Shown piece after piece: positions 1 through 6,950 of a stretch of DNA of 16,212 bases. The position numbers were made by a program, and so were the translations under genes. The stretch's first letter is position 1. Every line of letters starts with the position of its first letter. Where the stretch lies: assembly GCA_963591145.1 (NCBI GenBank), contig CAVARE010000079.1:1-16212 (forward strand), given 5' to 3'. The notes under the pieces were generated by a model. The model searched no databases and was not told the DNA's origin. It saw nothing but the letters and a program-made list of their open reading frames with translations. The stretch is from RGIG5612 sp963591145 (GTDB lineage: Bacteria > Bacillota > Clostridia > Lachnospirales > Lachnospiraceae).

Positions 1-198
1 CATCAGGGAGAGACGGGTTCTTTTAATTGCATCCGGGGATGCAGCTGTGCGGCGCGAAAGGGCGGACAGCCATTTCCGAAAACGCATATCTTCTGCATGA
101 CAGAACCGTTGTGGGATGCAATATGTGAAATAAGAAGCATTATAAAACGAAATAGAAACAATATATGGCGGATAAATACCGCAGAATGGGAGTAAATC
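1..198 (+). other. Leader region upstream of ptb
   Basis: I find no convincing gene here. A GC-rich first part contains the short inverted repeat TGCATCC-gg-GGATGCA (28-43) and is followed by an AT-rich stretch with TATAAA at 141-146, which could be a -10 box, although no good -35 lies at the right distance. GGGAG at 188-192 is the ribosome binding site of the next gene. A promoter for ptb is expected in this stretch but cannot be fixed by eye. Confidence 0.4.
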
Positions 199-1113
199 AT
201 GGTTTATAAGACTTTTGATGAAATTATTGCCAAATTACAGGGCAATACAAAGAGAAGCCGTATGGCAGTTGCAGCAGCAAATGATGACCATACATTAGGC
301 GCTGTTAAGCAGGCAGTAGAGGCTGGATTAGTTGAGCCTGTACTGGTAGGCGATAAGGCAGAGATCCTTAAGGTTCTTAAGGAGATCGGTCTGGAAGTTC
401 CAGAGAAAGATATCTATGATGTTCCTGATATCGCAGAGGCTTCTAAGAAGGCAGTTGCACTTATCAACGAAGGTAAGGCTGACTTCCTTATGAAGGGTAA
501 GGTCGATTCAGGTATCTATCTTAAGGCCGTTGTTAATAAGGAGACAGGCCTGGGCAAGGGCGGCGTAATGAGCCATTTCACAGCATTTGAGTGCCCATCA
601 TATCACAAACTCATCGTTCCTGTAGACGGCGGTATGGTTACATATCCTACACTTGAGCAGAAGAAAGCTATCATCCAGAATACAGTTGATACACTTATCG
701 CTCTCGGATATGATTGCCCTAAGGTAGGCGTTCTTGCATGCAAGGAGAAGTTAGATCCTAAGATGCCTGAAACAGTTGACGGTGACGCTCTTAAGCAGAT
801 GCAGTTAAATGGTGAGATCACTAACTGTATCGTAGAGGGACCTATTTCATTTGACTGTGCAACAGATGCAGCTATCGCAGAATTTAAGGGCTTCAAGTCA
901 CCATGCGCAGGTGACTGCGACGTTCTCGTAGCTCCTAACATCCATGCCGGCAATATCATGGGCAAGATGCTCACAGGATTATGCCATGCTAAGATGGGCG
1001 GCTTCATCGTAGGCGCTAAATGCCCTGTTATCATGACTAGCCGTGGATCAACATCAGAAGAGAAGTATCTGTCAATGTGTCTGGCAGCAGTTGCTTCAAT
1101 GAATGCTAAATAA
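199..1113 (+). CDS. ptb: Phosphate butyryltransferase (phosphate acyltransferase)
   Basis: This cytosolic enzyme converts butyryl-CoA or a branched short-chain acyl-CoA plus phosphate into the acyl-phosphate and CoA. The 304-residue protein has the usual length of the PTA/PTB family and its single alpha/beta domain. Visible family motifs are FLMKGKVDSGIYLKAV around residue 100, GPISFDCATDAAIA, and a C-terminal block NIHAGNIMGKMLTG followed by the GSTSEEKYLS segment. The ATG at 199 is preceded by GGGAG at a 6-base spacing. buk follows 73 bases downstream on the same strand, the classic ptb-buk pairing, so the acyl-phosphate made here would be handed to the kinase. Because the nearby oxidoreductase is of the VOR type, isobutyryl-, isovaleryl- or 2-methylbutyryl-CoA may be the physiological substrates as well as or instead of butyryl-CoA. 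The family call is near certain; the substrate is inferred. Confidence 0.96.
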   Translation: MVYKTFDEIIAKLQGNTKRSRMAVAAANDDHTLGAVKQAVEAGLVEPVLVGDKAEILKVLKEIGLEVPEKDIYDVPDIAEASKKAVALINEGKADFLMKGKVDSGIYLKAVVNKETGLGKGGVMSHFTAFECPSYHKLIVPVDGGMVTYPTLEQKKAIIQNTVDTLIALGYDCPKVGVLACKEKLDPKMPETVDGDALKQMQLNGEITNCIVEGPISFDCATDAAIAEFKGFKSPCAGDCDVLVAPNIHAGNIMGKMLTGLCHAKMGGFIVGAKCPVIMTSRGSTSEEKYLSMCLAAVASMNAK

Positions 1114-1130
1114 GTTATAAATCATGTCAT

Positions 1131-1159
1131 GGCTGTGTCGTGCTGGCACGATGACAGCC
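1131..1159 (+). other. Hairpin between ptb and buk
   Basis: GGCTGT (1131-1136) pairs with ACAGCC (1154-1159) and TCGTGC (1138-1143) with GCACGA (1146-1151), giving about 12 base pairs with a small internal loop. No T run follows, so it does not look like a terminator. It may instead be a processing or stability element that sets the ratio of Ptb to Buk from one mRNA, which is an inference. Confidence 0.5.
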
Positions 1160-1186
1160 TGAATGTACTAACAAGGAGATTATATA

Positions 1187-2263
1187 ATGGAAAAAATCTT
1201 AGTAATTAATCCGGGTTCTACGTCTACAAAGATCGCTGTTTATGAAGACGAAACACCATTATTTGTAGAAAGTATCGAACATTCACCTGAAGAAACAGGC
1301 AAATACGACGTAATTTTCGATCAGTATGAATTCCGTAAGAATACAATCGTTGACTGCCTTAACAGACATGGCGTAAACCTTAAGGATCTTACAGCCGTTG
1401 TATCTCGCTGCGGTCTGCTTCCACCTATCAAGTCTGGAGCATATAAGGTAAATGAAGACATGGTATGGCAGCTTCATTACAATCCACAGAACGAGCATGC
1501 ATCAAATGTTGGTGCTCCTATTGCTTACGCTCTGTCACAGGAACTGGGCATCCCAGCACTGGTTTATGACGGAATCACAGTTGATGAGATGATCCCTCTT
1601 ACCAAGGTAGCAGGACTTAAGAGCATGAGAAGAAAGGCTCTCGGCCATAACCTGAACATGCATGCAGCTGCTAAGAAGTGGGAGAAGGATACAGGTAAGG
1701 ATTACAAGAAGGCTAATCTGGTAATGTGCCACTTAGGCGGCGGCATCACACTGGCTCTTCATTCACAGGGACAGATCATCGACTTCTTAAGCGATGAGGA
1801 AGGCCCATTCTCACCAGAGCGTACCGGCGGACTTCCTGCATTCCAGTTAGTTGATTTATGCTTCTCAGGTCTCGATAAGAGAGCTGTTATGAACCAGATC
1901 AAGAGAAAGGGAGGTCTCCTTGATCACCTGGGAACCAATGATACACGTGTTGTTGAGAAGATGATCGCTGACGGCGATGAGCATGCTAAGCTAATCTACG
2001 AAGCAATGGCACTGGATGTATCTAAGTGCGTTGCCATGATGGCTACAACAGCTTGCGGCAAGGTTGATAACATCATCCTCACAGGCGGCATCGCTAAGTC
2101 AGAGATGTTCACCAACATGGTTAAGGAAAGAGTATCATATATCGCTCCTGTAATCGTATATCCTGGTGAAAACGAGATGGAATCACTGGCATTCGGTGCT
2201 CTGCGTGTACTGCGTGGTGAAGAAGAAGCTAGAGAATTCACTAAAGTTGAAGGTAAGCTGTAA
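1187..2263 (+). CDS. buk: Butyrate kinase (branched-chain/short-chain fatty acid kinase)
   Basis: This enzyme transfers the phosphate of butyryl- or branched acyl-phosphate to ADP, giving the free fatty acid and ATP by substrate-level phosphorylation. The 358 residues match the usual butyrate kinase length and the ASKHA (acetokinase) fold. VINPGSTSTKIAVYED at residues 5-20 is the N-terminal phosphate-1 motif. A central HLGGGITLALHSQG block is followed by the EGPFSPERTGGLP segment. The C-terminal NIILTGGIAKSE adenosine motif and the YPGENEMESLAFGALRVL ending are typical of Buk rather than acetate kinase. AAGGAGA lies just upstream of the ATG. It is the second gene of a ptb-buk operon and its product completes the pathway started by the oxidoreductase encoded 2-5 kb downstream. 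The identity is clear; whether it prefers straight or branched acyl chains cannot be read from the sequence. Confidence 0.96.
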   Translation: MEKILVINPGSTSTKIAVYEDETPLFVESIEHSPEETGKYDVIFDQYEFRKNTIVDCLNRHGVNLKDLTAVVSRCGLLPPIKSGAYKVNEDMVWQLHYNPQNEHASNVGAPIAYALSQELGIPALVYDGITVDEMIPLTKVAGLKSMRRKALGHNLNMHAAAKKWEKDTGKDYKKANLVMCHLGGGITLALHSQGQIIDFLSDEEGPFSPERTGGLPAFQLVDLCFSGLDKRAVMNQIKRKGGLLDHLGTNDTRVVEKMIADGDEHAKLIYEAMALDVSKCVAMMATTACGKVDNIILTGGIAKSEMFTNMVKERVSYIAPVIVYPGENEMESLAFGALRVLRGEEEAREFTKVEGKL

Positions 2264-2284
2264 ATAATATAAAAGGCCAGCCAG

Positions 2285-2453
2285 CGGCTGTGACATGAGG
2301 TTTTAAAAGCCTGACGGTTGTTGCAGTCGTGCCTGTGCCGGGACGGCGCAGCCACTGCGAGAAAACAATCAGCGAAGGCGTTTTCGAACAGTGGCTGCTA
2401 CGCCGAGGTTCACGGCACGCATAAGCTGTGACTGCGCTGGAAGAACACAGCCG
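2285..2453. repeat. Long nested inverted repeat (structured element) after buk
   Basis: This stretch is clearly more GC-rich than its flanks and folds into one consistent nested hairpin. The pairs are CGGCTGTG (2285-2292) with CACAGCCG (2446-2453), GCAGTC (2323-2328) with GACTGC (2430-2435), GTGCCG (2335-2340) with CGGCAC (2413-2418), CGGCG (2344-2348) with CGCCG (2401-2405), and CAGCCACTG (2349-2357) with CAGTGGCTG (2389-2397). An inner GTTTTCG (2380-2386) can extend the stem. The octamer GCTGTGAC also occurs twice as a direct repeat (2287, 2425). It has no coding character. It could be a dispersed palindromic (MITE- or BIME-like) element, a structured 3'-UTR/terminator of buk, or an uncharacterised RNA. 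I do not recognise it as a known riboswitch. Confidence 0.6.
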
Positions 2454-2496
2454 CAGGCGCGGATTTTCAAAATATATAGATGTATTAACAACCATT

Positions 2497-2528
2497 GCTC
2501 TCCTGAATATTCGCATATTCAGGAGAGC
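2497..2528 (+). promoter_or_regulatory. 13-bp inverted repeat just upstream of the gntR start
   Basis: GCTCTCCTGAATA (2497-2509) and TATTCAGGAGAGC (2516-2528) are perfect complements around a 6-base loop. The right arm contains AGGAG, the only good ribosome-binding-like sequence before the regulator gene, so an RNA hairpin would bury it. As DNA it could be an operator bound by the regulator itself. No T run follows, so it is unlikely to be a terminator. Confidence 0.55.
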
Positions 2529-2545
2529 TGTGCTGATAAACGAAG

Positions 2546-3226
2546 ATGAATGTAAAGAGAATGCAGTCAATTAACAGCAGTACCATATATACAGACCTGC
2601 TGGATAAAATAATAAGCCTTAAGTATAAGCCGGGAGAAGGGCTCTCAGAAAATGAGCTCTGTGAAGTATACGGCGCTACAAGGCATGCCATAAGAGGGGC
2701 ACTTGCAATTCTTAAGGAAAAGGGGCTTATCGAGGTGCAGCCTCAGCGAGGCACCAATGTCAGCCTTATCGACCTGAAGTTCATAGACGACATCATCTTC
2801 TTAAGATCAGCGATAGAACAGGAGACTCTTCATTTTATCCTTAAAAATGATGACAATACTGAGCTCGTTAAGCAACTGAGAAAATGTCTGGACAAGCAGA
2901 TTCAGGCCGAGGATTCAGGTGTCAAATCACAGGAATTTTATAAGCTCGATGATGAATTCCATGATACGCTGCTGGCAGCAGCCGGCAGGAAATCAGTCCA
3001 GAAGATATATGCGGATGCATATCTTCATGTGCGCAGATGGCGCAACATGGAAGTAAGCGCCCAGGCGAGAATCGCATCCCTTCCGCAGGAACACAAGAAG
3101 ATCGTGGATGCCATCGAGAAGAGAGATGAGGCAGAGGCCAGACGCCTTATGTTCAGCCATATCGACTCCGTCGGTCTCTTCGGTGAGGAGATGAGGCATA
3201 AATATCCTGAATACTTCGTACAGTGA
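2546..3226 (+). CDS. GntR-family transcriptional regulator, FCD (FadR/VanR-like) subfamily
   Basis: This is a DNA-binding transcription factor whose activity is probably set by a small organic acid or acyl-CoA. Residues about 10-75 form the GntR winged helix: YKPGEGLSENELCEVYGATR, then a recognition-helix segment and the wing ending QPQRGTNV. Residues about 80-225 form the all-helical FCD ligand domain, with the LDDEFHDTLLAAAG motif, EHKKIVDAI and a C-terminal FSHID. The Asp and His residues in these motifs are those that bind a metal in FCD proteins. At 226 residues it has the normal length. The start is less certain than usual: ATG 2546 has only GAAG directly before it and the AGGAG is 20 bases away inside a hairpin; ATG 2561 is an alternative. 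It sits between ptb-buk and the oxidoreductase operon, so control of one or both is a reasonable inference. The effector is unknown. Confidence 0.92.
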   Translation: MNVKRMQSINSSTIYTDLLDKIISLKYKPGEGLSENELCEVYGATRHAIRGALAILKEKGLIEVQPQRGTNVSLIDLKFIDDIIFLRSAIEQETLHFILKNDDNTELVKQLRKCLDKQIQAEDSGVKSQEFYKLDDEFHDTLLAAAGRKSVQKIYADAYLHVRRWRNMEVSAQARIASLPQEHKKIVDAIEKRDEAEARRLMFSHIDSVGLFGEEMRHKYPEYFVQ

Positions 3227-3235
3227 TCCTGTTTA

Positions 3236-3253
3236 TGTATTTTATAAAATACA
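3236..3253. promoter_or_regulatory. Perfect 18-bp palindrome, candidate GntR operator
   Basis: TGTATTTTATAAAATACA is a perfect palindrome starting ten bases after the gntR stop codon. TGTAT...ATACA half-sites fit the general GT...AC pattern of operators bound by FadR-type GntR proteins. It lies about 160 bases upstream of the likely promoter of the next operon. A second inverted repeat, TTCAAAAT-ca-ATTTTGAA, follows at 3261-3278. The AU-rich hairpin could alternatively act in mRNA ending, but no T run follows. Operator function is inferred. Confidence 0.45.
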
Positions 3254-3390
3254 CAATGTCTTCAAAATCAATTTTGAACAAGATGCGAAATATTTGGATG
3301 AAGTAGCCATCATGATGATGTGGACGTTATCAAAAGTGCATAAGATTGTTTAATATTTAACATGAAAAAATCCAGTTTTTTAGCGTCATA

Positions 3391-3420
3391 CACTTGTCGA
3401 CATGTGGAATTTGTTATAGA
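3391..3420 (+). promoter_or_regulatory. Likely promoter of the oxidoreductase operon with overlapping palindrome
   Basis: An extended -10 box, TG-T-TATAGA (3412-3420), lies 32 bases before the ATG of the first operon gene. A weak -35 (TTGTCG, 3394-3399) at 15-base spacing overlaps the near-perfect palindrome CACTTGTCGACATGTG (3391-3406), whose core TGTCGACA is exact. A protein bound there would cover the -35 region. No transcription start has been shown. Confidence 0.4.
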
Positions 3421-3452
3421 ATGTAGTCATCTTATGTATAGAGGAAATAAGT

Positions 3453-4154
3453 ATGGGATTATTCTACGAAAGTGATAAAACATTTGCAGATATAATGAAC
3501 GAGAAGAAGAATTTCGTCTTCATCGGAGAGGCCGGAAGCGGCAAGAGCGAGATCATTCTTAACGTTGCAGCCATGCTGGCTGCAAGGACTGGCCAGAAGG
3601 TCGATCTGTTCGACCTGGATCAGACGAAGCCTCTATACAGATCCAGAGACATGGAAGAAGCCTTCGCGAAGAAGGGCGTTAATATTTTCTATCAGGAGCA
3701 GTTCCAGGATGCGCCTACCATGGTGGGCGGAGTTATGCCGTCACTGCAGGGCGACGGATATACGCTTATTGATATAGGCGGAGGAAGTCAGGCTCCTAAA
3801 TTTGCAGGAATGTATTGGAATATTTTATCGAAGGATAATGCGGTTCCGGTTTATGTGGTTAATTCATACAGACCATGGACGAAGAGCACTGAGGCTATCG
3901 ACGGCACCATGAGCCACATATTGAATGCTATCAGACTGGATCACATATACATTCTGGGTAACCCGAATCTGGGTTACAGTACCACAGTTGATGAATTCAT
4001 TCAGGGATTAGATAAGATGGACGAGCTTCTTAAGGATTATACAGTCGTTAACAGCGCCTGCGTAAGAAGAGATATTTACGAAGAAGCTAAGAAGAGAACG
4101 GATAAGTTCCTTCTTCCTATCGACCTCTATCTGACATATGAATGGGTTGATTGA
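3453..4154 (+). CDS. P-loop ATPase of unknown function (SIMIBI/MinD-CooC-like), first gene of the oxidoreductase operon
   Basis: This is a 233-residue soluble protein with a Walker A motif GEAGSGKS (residues 25-32) near the N terminus. A switch-like DLDQTKPLYRSRD segment follows, then LIDIGGG, which resembles the Walker B/switch II of SIMIBI-class NTPases such as MinD, CooC and CbiA-related proteins. No membrane segment or signal peptide is seen. AGAGGA precedes the ATG at a 7-base spacing. The stop lies 38 bases before the ferredoxin gene, so it is very probably co-transcribed with the four oxidoreductase subunits. CooC-like ATPases help load metal centres, so a maturation or activation role for the iron-sulfur/TPP enzyme is possible; a regulatory nucleotide switch is equally possible. 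I do not recognise a named family. The NTPase assignment is strong, the role is open. Confidence 0.8.
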   Translation: MGLFYESDKTFADIMNEKKNFVFIGEAGSGKSEIILNVAAMLAARTGQKVDLFDLDQTKPLYRSRDMEEAFAKKGVNIFYQEQFQDAPTMVGGVMPSLQGDGYTLIDIGGGSQAPKFAGMYWNILSKDNAVPVYVVNSYRPWTKSTEAIDGTMSHILNAIRLDHIYILGNPNLGYSTTVDEFIQGLDKMDELLKDYTVVNSACVRRDIYEEAKKRTDKFLLPIDLYLTYEWVD

Positions 4155-4192
4155 TATAAGTGCTTTATAATTACCGTAAGGAGGAAAAAGTA

Positions 4193-4408
4193 ATGGCGAA
4201 AGGAAAAGTAGACATCAACATTGAGTATTGCAAGTCTTGCGAGTACTGTGTAGACGCCTGCAAAAAAGGTGTTCTCGCTGTTGGTGAAAAGGTTAACTCA
4301 AAGGGATACCTTTATGTAATCGCTGCTAAGCCAGAAGAGTGCATCGGCTGCGCAATGTGCGCACAGATGTGTCCAGAAGCAGCAATTGAGGTATGGAGAG
4401 AGAAATAA
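4193..4408 (+). CDS. 2x[4Fe-4S] ferredoxin subunit (delta) of 2-oxoacid:ferredoxin oxidoreductase
   Basis: This 71-residue protein carries electrons from the TPP site to external ferredoxin. It contains two complete four-cysteine motifs: C13-x2-C16-x2-C19-x3-C23 and C50-x2-C53-x2-C56-x3-C60 followed by Pro, each binding a [4Fe-4S] cluster. I chose ATG 4193 because AAGGAGG ends 6 bases upstream; an in-frame ATG at 4160 would add 11 unlikely residues and has no ribosome binding site. The alpha subunit gene follows after 17 bases. Separate small delta subunits (VorD/KorD/PorD type) are normal in four-subunit 2-oxoacid:ferredoxin oxidoreductases. Confidence in function is high; the letter used for the subunit varies between naming schemes. 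Confidence 0.93.
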   Translation: MAKGKVDINIEYCKSCEYCVDACKKGVLAVGEKVNSKGYLYVIAAKPEECIGCAMCAQMCPEAAIEVWREK

Positions 4409-4425
4409 CAGGAAGGAGAAAATAA

Positions 4426-5511
4426 ATGGCAGAGCGTGTATTTATGAAAGGCTGCGAAGCTATTGCTGAAGCAGCAGTTAGAGCAGGATGTCGTTTCTTC
4501 GCGGGTTATCCTATCACTCCGCAGAACGAGATCCCTGAGTATTTTGCAAGAAGAATGCCGGAGGTAAACGGTGTCTTCGTACAGGGCGAAAGCGAAGTAG
4601 CTTCTGTAAATATGTTATATGGAGCAGCTGCAGCAGGTAACAGAGCCATGAGCTCATCATCTTCATGCGGTATCTCACTTTACAGTGAAGGTATCTCATA
4701 CTGCGCATCAGCTCGTTTACCAGTTGTAATCGTTAACGTACAGCGTGGTGGCCCTGGTATCGGTGCTATTCAGCCTGCACAGCAGGATTATCTCCAGGCT
4801 ACTAAGGCATCTGGAAATGGTGGTTTCAGAATGATCGTTCTCGCACCATCAACAGTTCAGGAATGCGTTGATATGGTTTATGAAGCATTTGACCTTGCTG
4901 CAAGAGACAACAACCCTGTATTAGTTCTTACAGATGGTGTTATGGGCACAATGATGGAGCCTGTTGTTCTTCCTAAGATGAGAACAGACGAAGAGCTGGC
5001 AGCAATGAAGGCTGAACTGAAGGTTAATGACCGTGCATGTATCGGACATCCTCTCGGACAGAAGAAGTGCTGCTTCCCAGGATCAGTTGGTACAGGCCAG
5101 GAGATCGCTAACAAAGAAGCAGAAGCTATGTATGCAACATGGGATAAGGATGTCGAAGTTGAAAAATACATGGTTGACGATGCAGAGATCATCCTTACAG
5201 GATATGGTATCTCAGCTCGTATCTGCAAGGTTGTCGTTAAGCAGTTAAGAGAAGAAGGCATCAAGGCAGGTCTGATCAGACCTATTAAGGTATCTCCATT
5301 CCCATATGAAGCATACAGCAGCCTTGATTTCAATCAGGTTAAGGGTATCCTTGATGTTGAAATGTCAATTCCTGCTCAGATGAGATGGGATGTTGATCAT
5401 GCAGTTCAGGGAAGATGCCCAATCATGGAATGCAGAAGATCTGGCGGACAGCTGCTTACAAATATCCAGGTAATGGAAGGCGCACGTAAGCTTATCAAGG
5501 AGGTGCTCTAA
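4426..5511 (+). CDS. vorB: 2-oxoacid:ferredoxin oxidoreductase alpha subunit (VorB/KorA type, probable 3-methyl-2-oxobutanoate dehydrogenase)
   Basis: This is the alpha subunit of the enzyme that oxidatively decarboxylates a 2-oxoacid to acyl-CoA and CO2, reducing ferredoxin. The 361 residues contain the pyrimidine-binding domain of the pyruvate:ferredoxin oxidoreductase family (GYPITPQNEIPEYF at 27-40, then GESEVASVNMLYGAAAAG at 54-71, where the Glu activates TPP), followed by the transketolase C-terminal-like domain II. NVQRGGPG (104-111) is typical of the VOR/KOR branch. GGAAGGAG precedes the ATG. Only one base separates its stop from the beta gene, which indicates translational coupling. 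The ptb-buk neighbours favour branched-chain 2-oxoacids (from valine, leucine, isoleucine) as substrates, but 2-oxoglutarate or aromatic 2-oxoacids cannot be excluded from sequence. Confidence 0.92.
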   Translation: MAERVFMKGCEAIAEAAVRAGCRFFAGYPITPQNEIPEYFARRMPEVNGVFVQGESEVASVNMLYGAAAAGNRAMSSSSSCGISLYSEGISYCASARLPVVIVNVQRGGPGIGAIQPAQQDYLQATKASGNGGFRMIVLAPSTVQECVDMVYEAFDLAARDNNPVLVLTDGVMGTMMEPVVLPKMRTDEELAAMKAELKVNDRACIGHPLGQKKCCFPGSVGTGQEIANKEAEAMYATWDKDVEVEKYMVDDAEIILTGYGISARICKVVVKQLREEGIKAGLIRPIKVSPFPYEAYSSLDFNQVKGILDVEMSIPAQMRWDVDHAVQGRCPIMECRRSGGQLLTNIQVMEGARKLIKEVL

Positions 5512-5512
5512 T

Positions 5513-6271
5513 ATGGCAATGGAAAAAGTATATGAAAAAACAGTAGGCCTCTTACCAGACGTTGTTTCTGGATTCTGCCCAGGATGTATGCATGGTACAG
5601 CTCATAAGCTGGTAGGCGAAGTTGTTCAGGAATTAGGCATGCTCGACAAGCTCGTAAGAGTTGAAGGTGTAGGCTGCTGCGGTCTGGGACAGTCATACGT
5701 TTCTCACGATACAATTATTGCTGCTCATGGTCGTGCATGTGCAGTTGCAACAGGCGTTAAGAGAAGTTCACCGGAATCACTGGTTTATACATACCAGGGC
5801 GATGGCGACCTTGCTTCTATCGGTCTTGATGAAACAGTTTCAGCTGCTAACAGAGGTGAGAACTTCACAGTTATCTTCATCAACAACGGTATCTATGGTA
5901 TGACAGGTGGCCAGATGGCTCCTACAACACTGATCGGTATGAAGGCTACAACAGCTCCTTTCGGAAGAAAGCCTGAGGAACACGGATACCCAATGCATAT
6001 CTGCGAGGTTCTGTCTCAGCTTAAGGCTCCTCAGCTGCTGGTTAGAACAACTGTTGATACACCGGCAAATGTTATTAAGACACGTAAGTATATCAAGCAG
6101 GCATTCCAGAACCAGATCGATGGCAAAGGATTCTCACTTGTAGAAATCGTTACAACATGTCCTACTAACTGGGGTTATACTCCTAAGGCAGCTATCGACT
6201 TCCTTAGAAACGATATGCTCAAAGAGTTCCCTGTTGGTGTTTACAGAGACAAAGATGCTGGAATTTGCTAA
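5513..6271 (+). CDS. vorA: 2-oxoacid:ferredoxin oxidoreductase beta subunit (TPP-binding, VorA/KorB type)
   Basis: This is the TPP- and cluster-bearing beta subunit of the oxidoreductase. The 252 residues start with a FCPGC motif (Cys22, Cys25), continue with GVGCCGLG (Cys55/56), and include a later TTCP Cys. These are positioned as the ligands of the proximal [4Fe-4S] cluster. The TPP-binding motif is GDGDLASIGLDE (96-107) through NNGIYGMTGGQ (124-134), with the expected GDG...NN signature. AAGGAGGTG ends 8 bases before ATG 5513; a second ATG at 5519 is an alternative start two codons later. The gene lies one base after the alpha stop and 17 bases before the gamma gene. Function is clear; the substrate is inferred from context. 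Confidence 0.92.
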   Translation: MAMEKVYEKTVGLLPDVVSGFCPGCMHGTAHKLVGEVVQELGMLDKLVRVEGVGCCGLGQSYVSHDTIIAAHGRACAVATGVKRSSPESLVYTYQGDGDLASIGLDETVSAANRGENFTVIFINNGIYGMTGGQMAPTTLIGMKATTAPFGRKPEEHGYPMHICEVLSQLKAPQLLVRTTVDTPANVIKTRKYIKQAFQNQIDGKGFSLVEIVTTCPTNWGYTPKAAIDFLRNDMLKEFPVGVYRDKDAGIC

Positions 6272-6288
6272 TTAAGGAGGAAGCGTAA

Positions 6289-6837
6289 ATGGAAAGAAAT
6301 ATTATGATGGCCGGATTCGGCGGCCAGGGCGTAATGACAATGGGTAAGCTTCTTGCTGATGCAACATGTGAAGCTACAGACCTTAAGGTAACCTTCTTCC
6401 CTAGCTATGGTGCTGCTATGCGTGGTGGTACAGCTAACTGCTTCGTTGTTATCTCAGACGACGAAATCGGTGCACCTGTATGCTACGATCTGGAAGACCT
6501 TATTGTTATGAATGGTCCTTCACTTCACGCATTCATCAACAACCTTAAACCAGGCGGAAACCTGTTCATCAACAGCACAATCGTTACTGATCCAATCGAG
6601 AGAGACGACATCAATGTTATCTCAGCACCTGTTACACAGATGGCTATCGACATCAAGAACGAGAGAGCACTTAACGTTATCATGTTAGGTGTATATGTTG
6701 GTTATACAGAGGCTGTTCCTGAAGAAGTTATCATCAAGGGTATCGAGCACAAGTTCGAAGCTAAGCCTAAGCTTATCGCTCCAAACGTAGATGCATTCAA
6801 GATGGGTATCGAAATCGGCAAATCACAGAAGAAATAA
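6289..6837 (+). CDS. vorC: 2-oxoacid:ferredoxin oxidoreductase gamma subunit (VorC/KorC type)
   Basis: This is the gamma subunit, which contributes the CoA-handling domain III of 2-oxoacid:ferredoxin oxidoreductases. The 182-residue protein has the family's N-terminal glycine-rich motif AGFGGQGV (residues 8-15), the PSYGAAMRGGTANC block around residues 38-51 that contacts the TPP/CoA site, and the usual length near 180. AAGGAGGAAG precedes the ATG. It is the last gene of the operon; a hairpin terminator begins 33 bases after the stop. Codon use is highly biased, like that of ptb, buk and the other subunits, which suggests strong expression. Confidence 0.93.
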   Translation: MERNIMMAGFGGQGVMTMGKLLADATCEATDLKVTFFPSYGAAMRGGTANCFVVISDDEIGAPVCYDLEDLIVMNGPSLHAFINNLKPGGNLFINSTIVTDPIERDDINVISAPVTQMAIDIKNERALNVIMLGVYVGYTEAVPEEVIIKGIEHKFEAKPKLIAPNVDAFKMGIEIGKSQKK

Positions 6838-6869
6838 TTTCTGAAGTGATGAACATATGAAATATGATG

Positions 6870-6907
6870 GCTGCCATGGCTGACCAGAGGTCAGCTGTGG
6901 CAGCTTT
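6870..6907 (+). terminator. Hairpin terminator of the oxidoreductase operon
   Basis: GCTGCCA (6870-6876) pairs with TGGCAGC (6898-6904) and GCTGACC (6879-6885) with GGTCAGC (6889-6895), closed by a 3-base loop, with a 2x2 internal loop between the two stems. TTT then follows. The T tract is short, so ending may be incomplete, but position and stem strength fit a rho-independent terminator. Confidence 0.75.
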
Positions 6908-6950
6908 AAAATATATGCGTTATTTTTATGAGATGTACCTGACTGCGGAG

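Noticed and set aside
3..200. Minus-strand open frame of 65 codons at the left edge
   Set aside because: It has no ribosome binding site, its composition is unlike a protein, and it overlaps the leader and start of ptb.
4878..5333. Long open frame (about 150 codons) on the minus strand inside the oxidoreductase alpha gene
   Set aside because: It is antisense to a clearly coding gene with strong family motifs and biased codons, has no ribosome binding site, and its translation is low-complexity Ser-rich. Similar antisense frames within ptb (603-1034) and the ABC ATPase (12295-12969) were rejected for the same reason.
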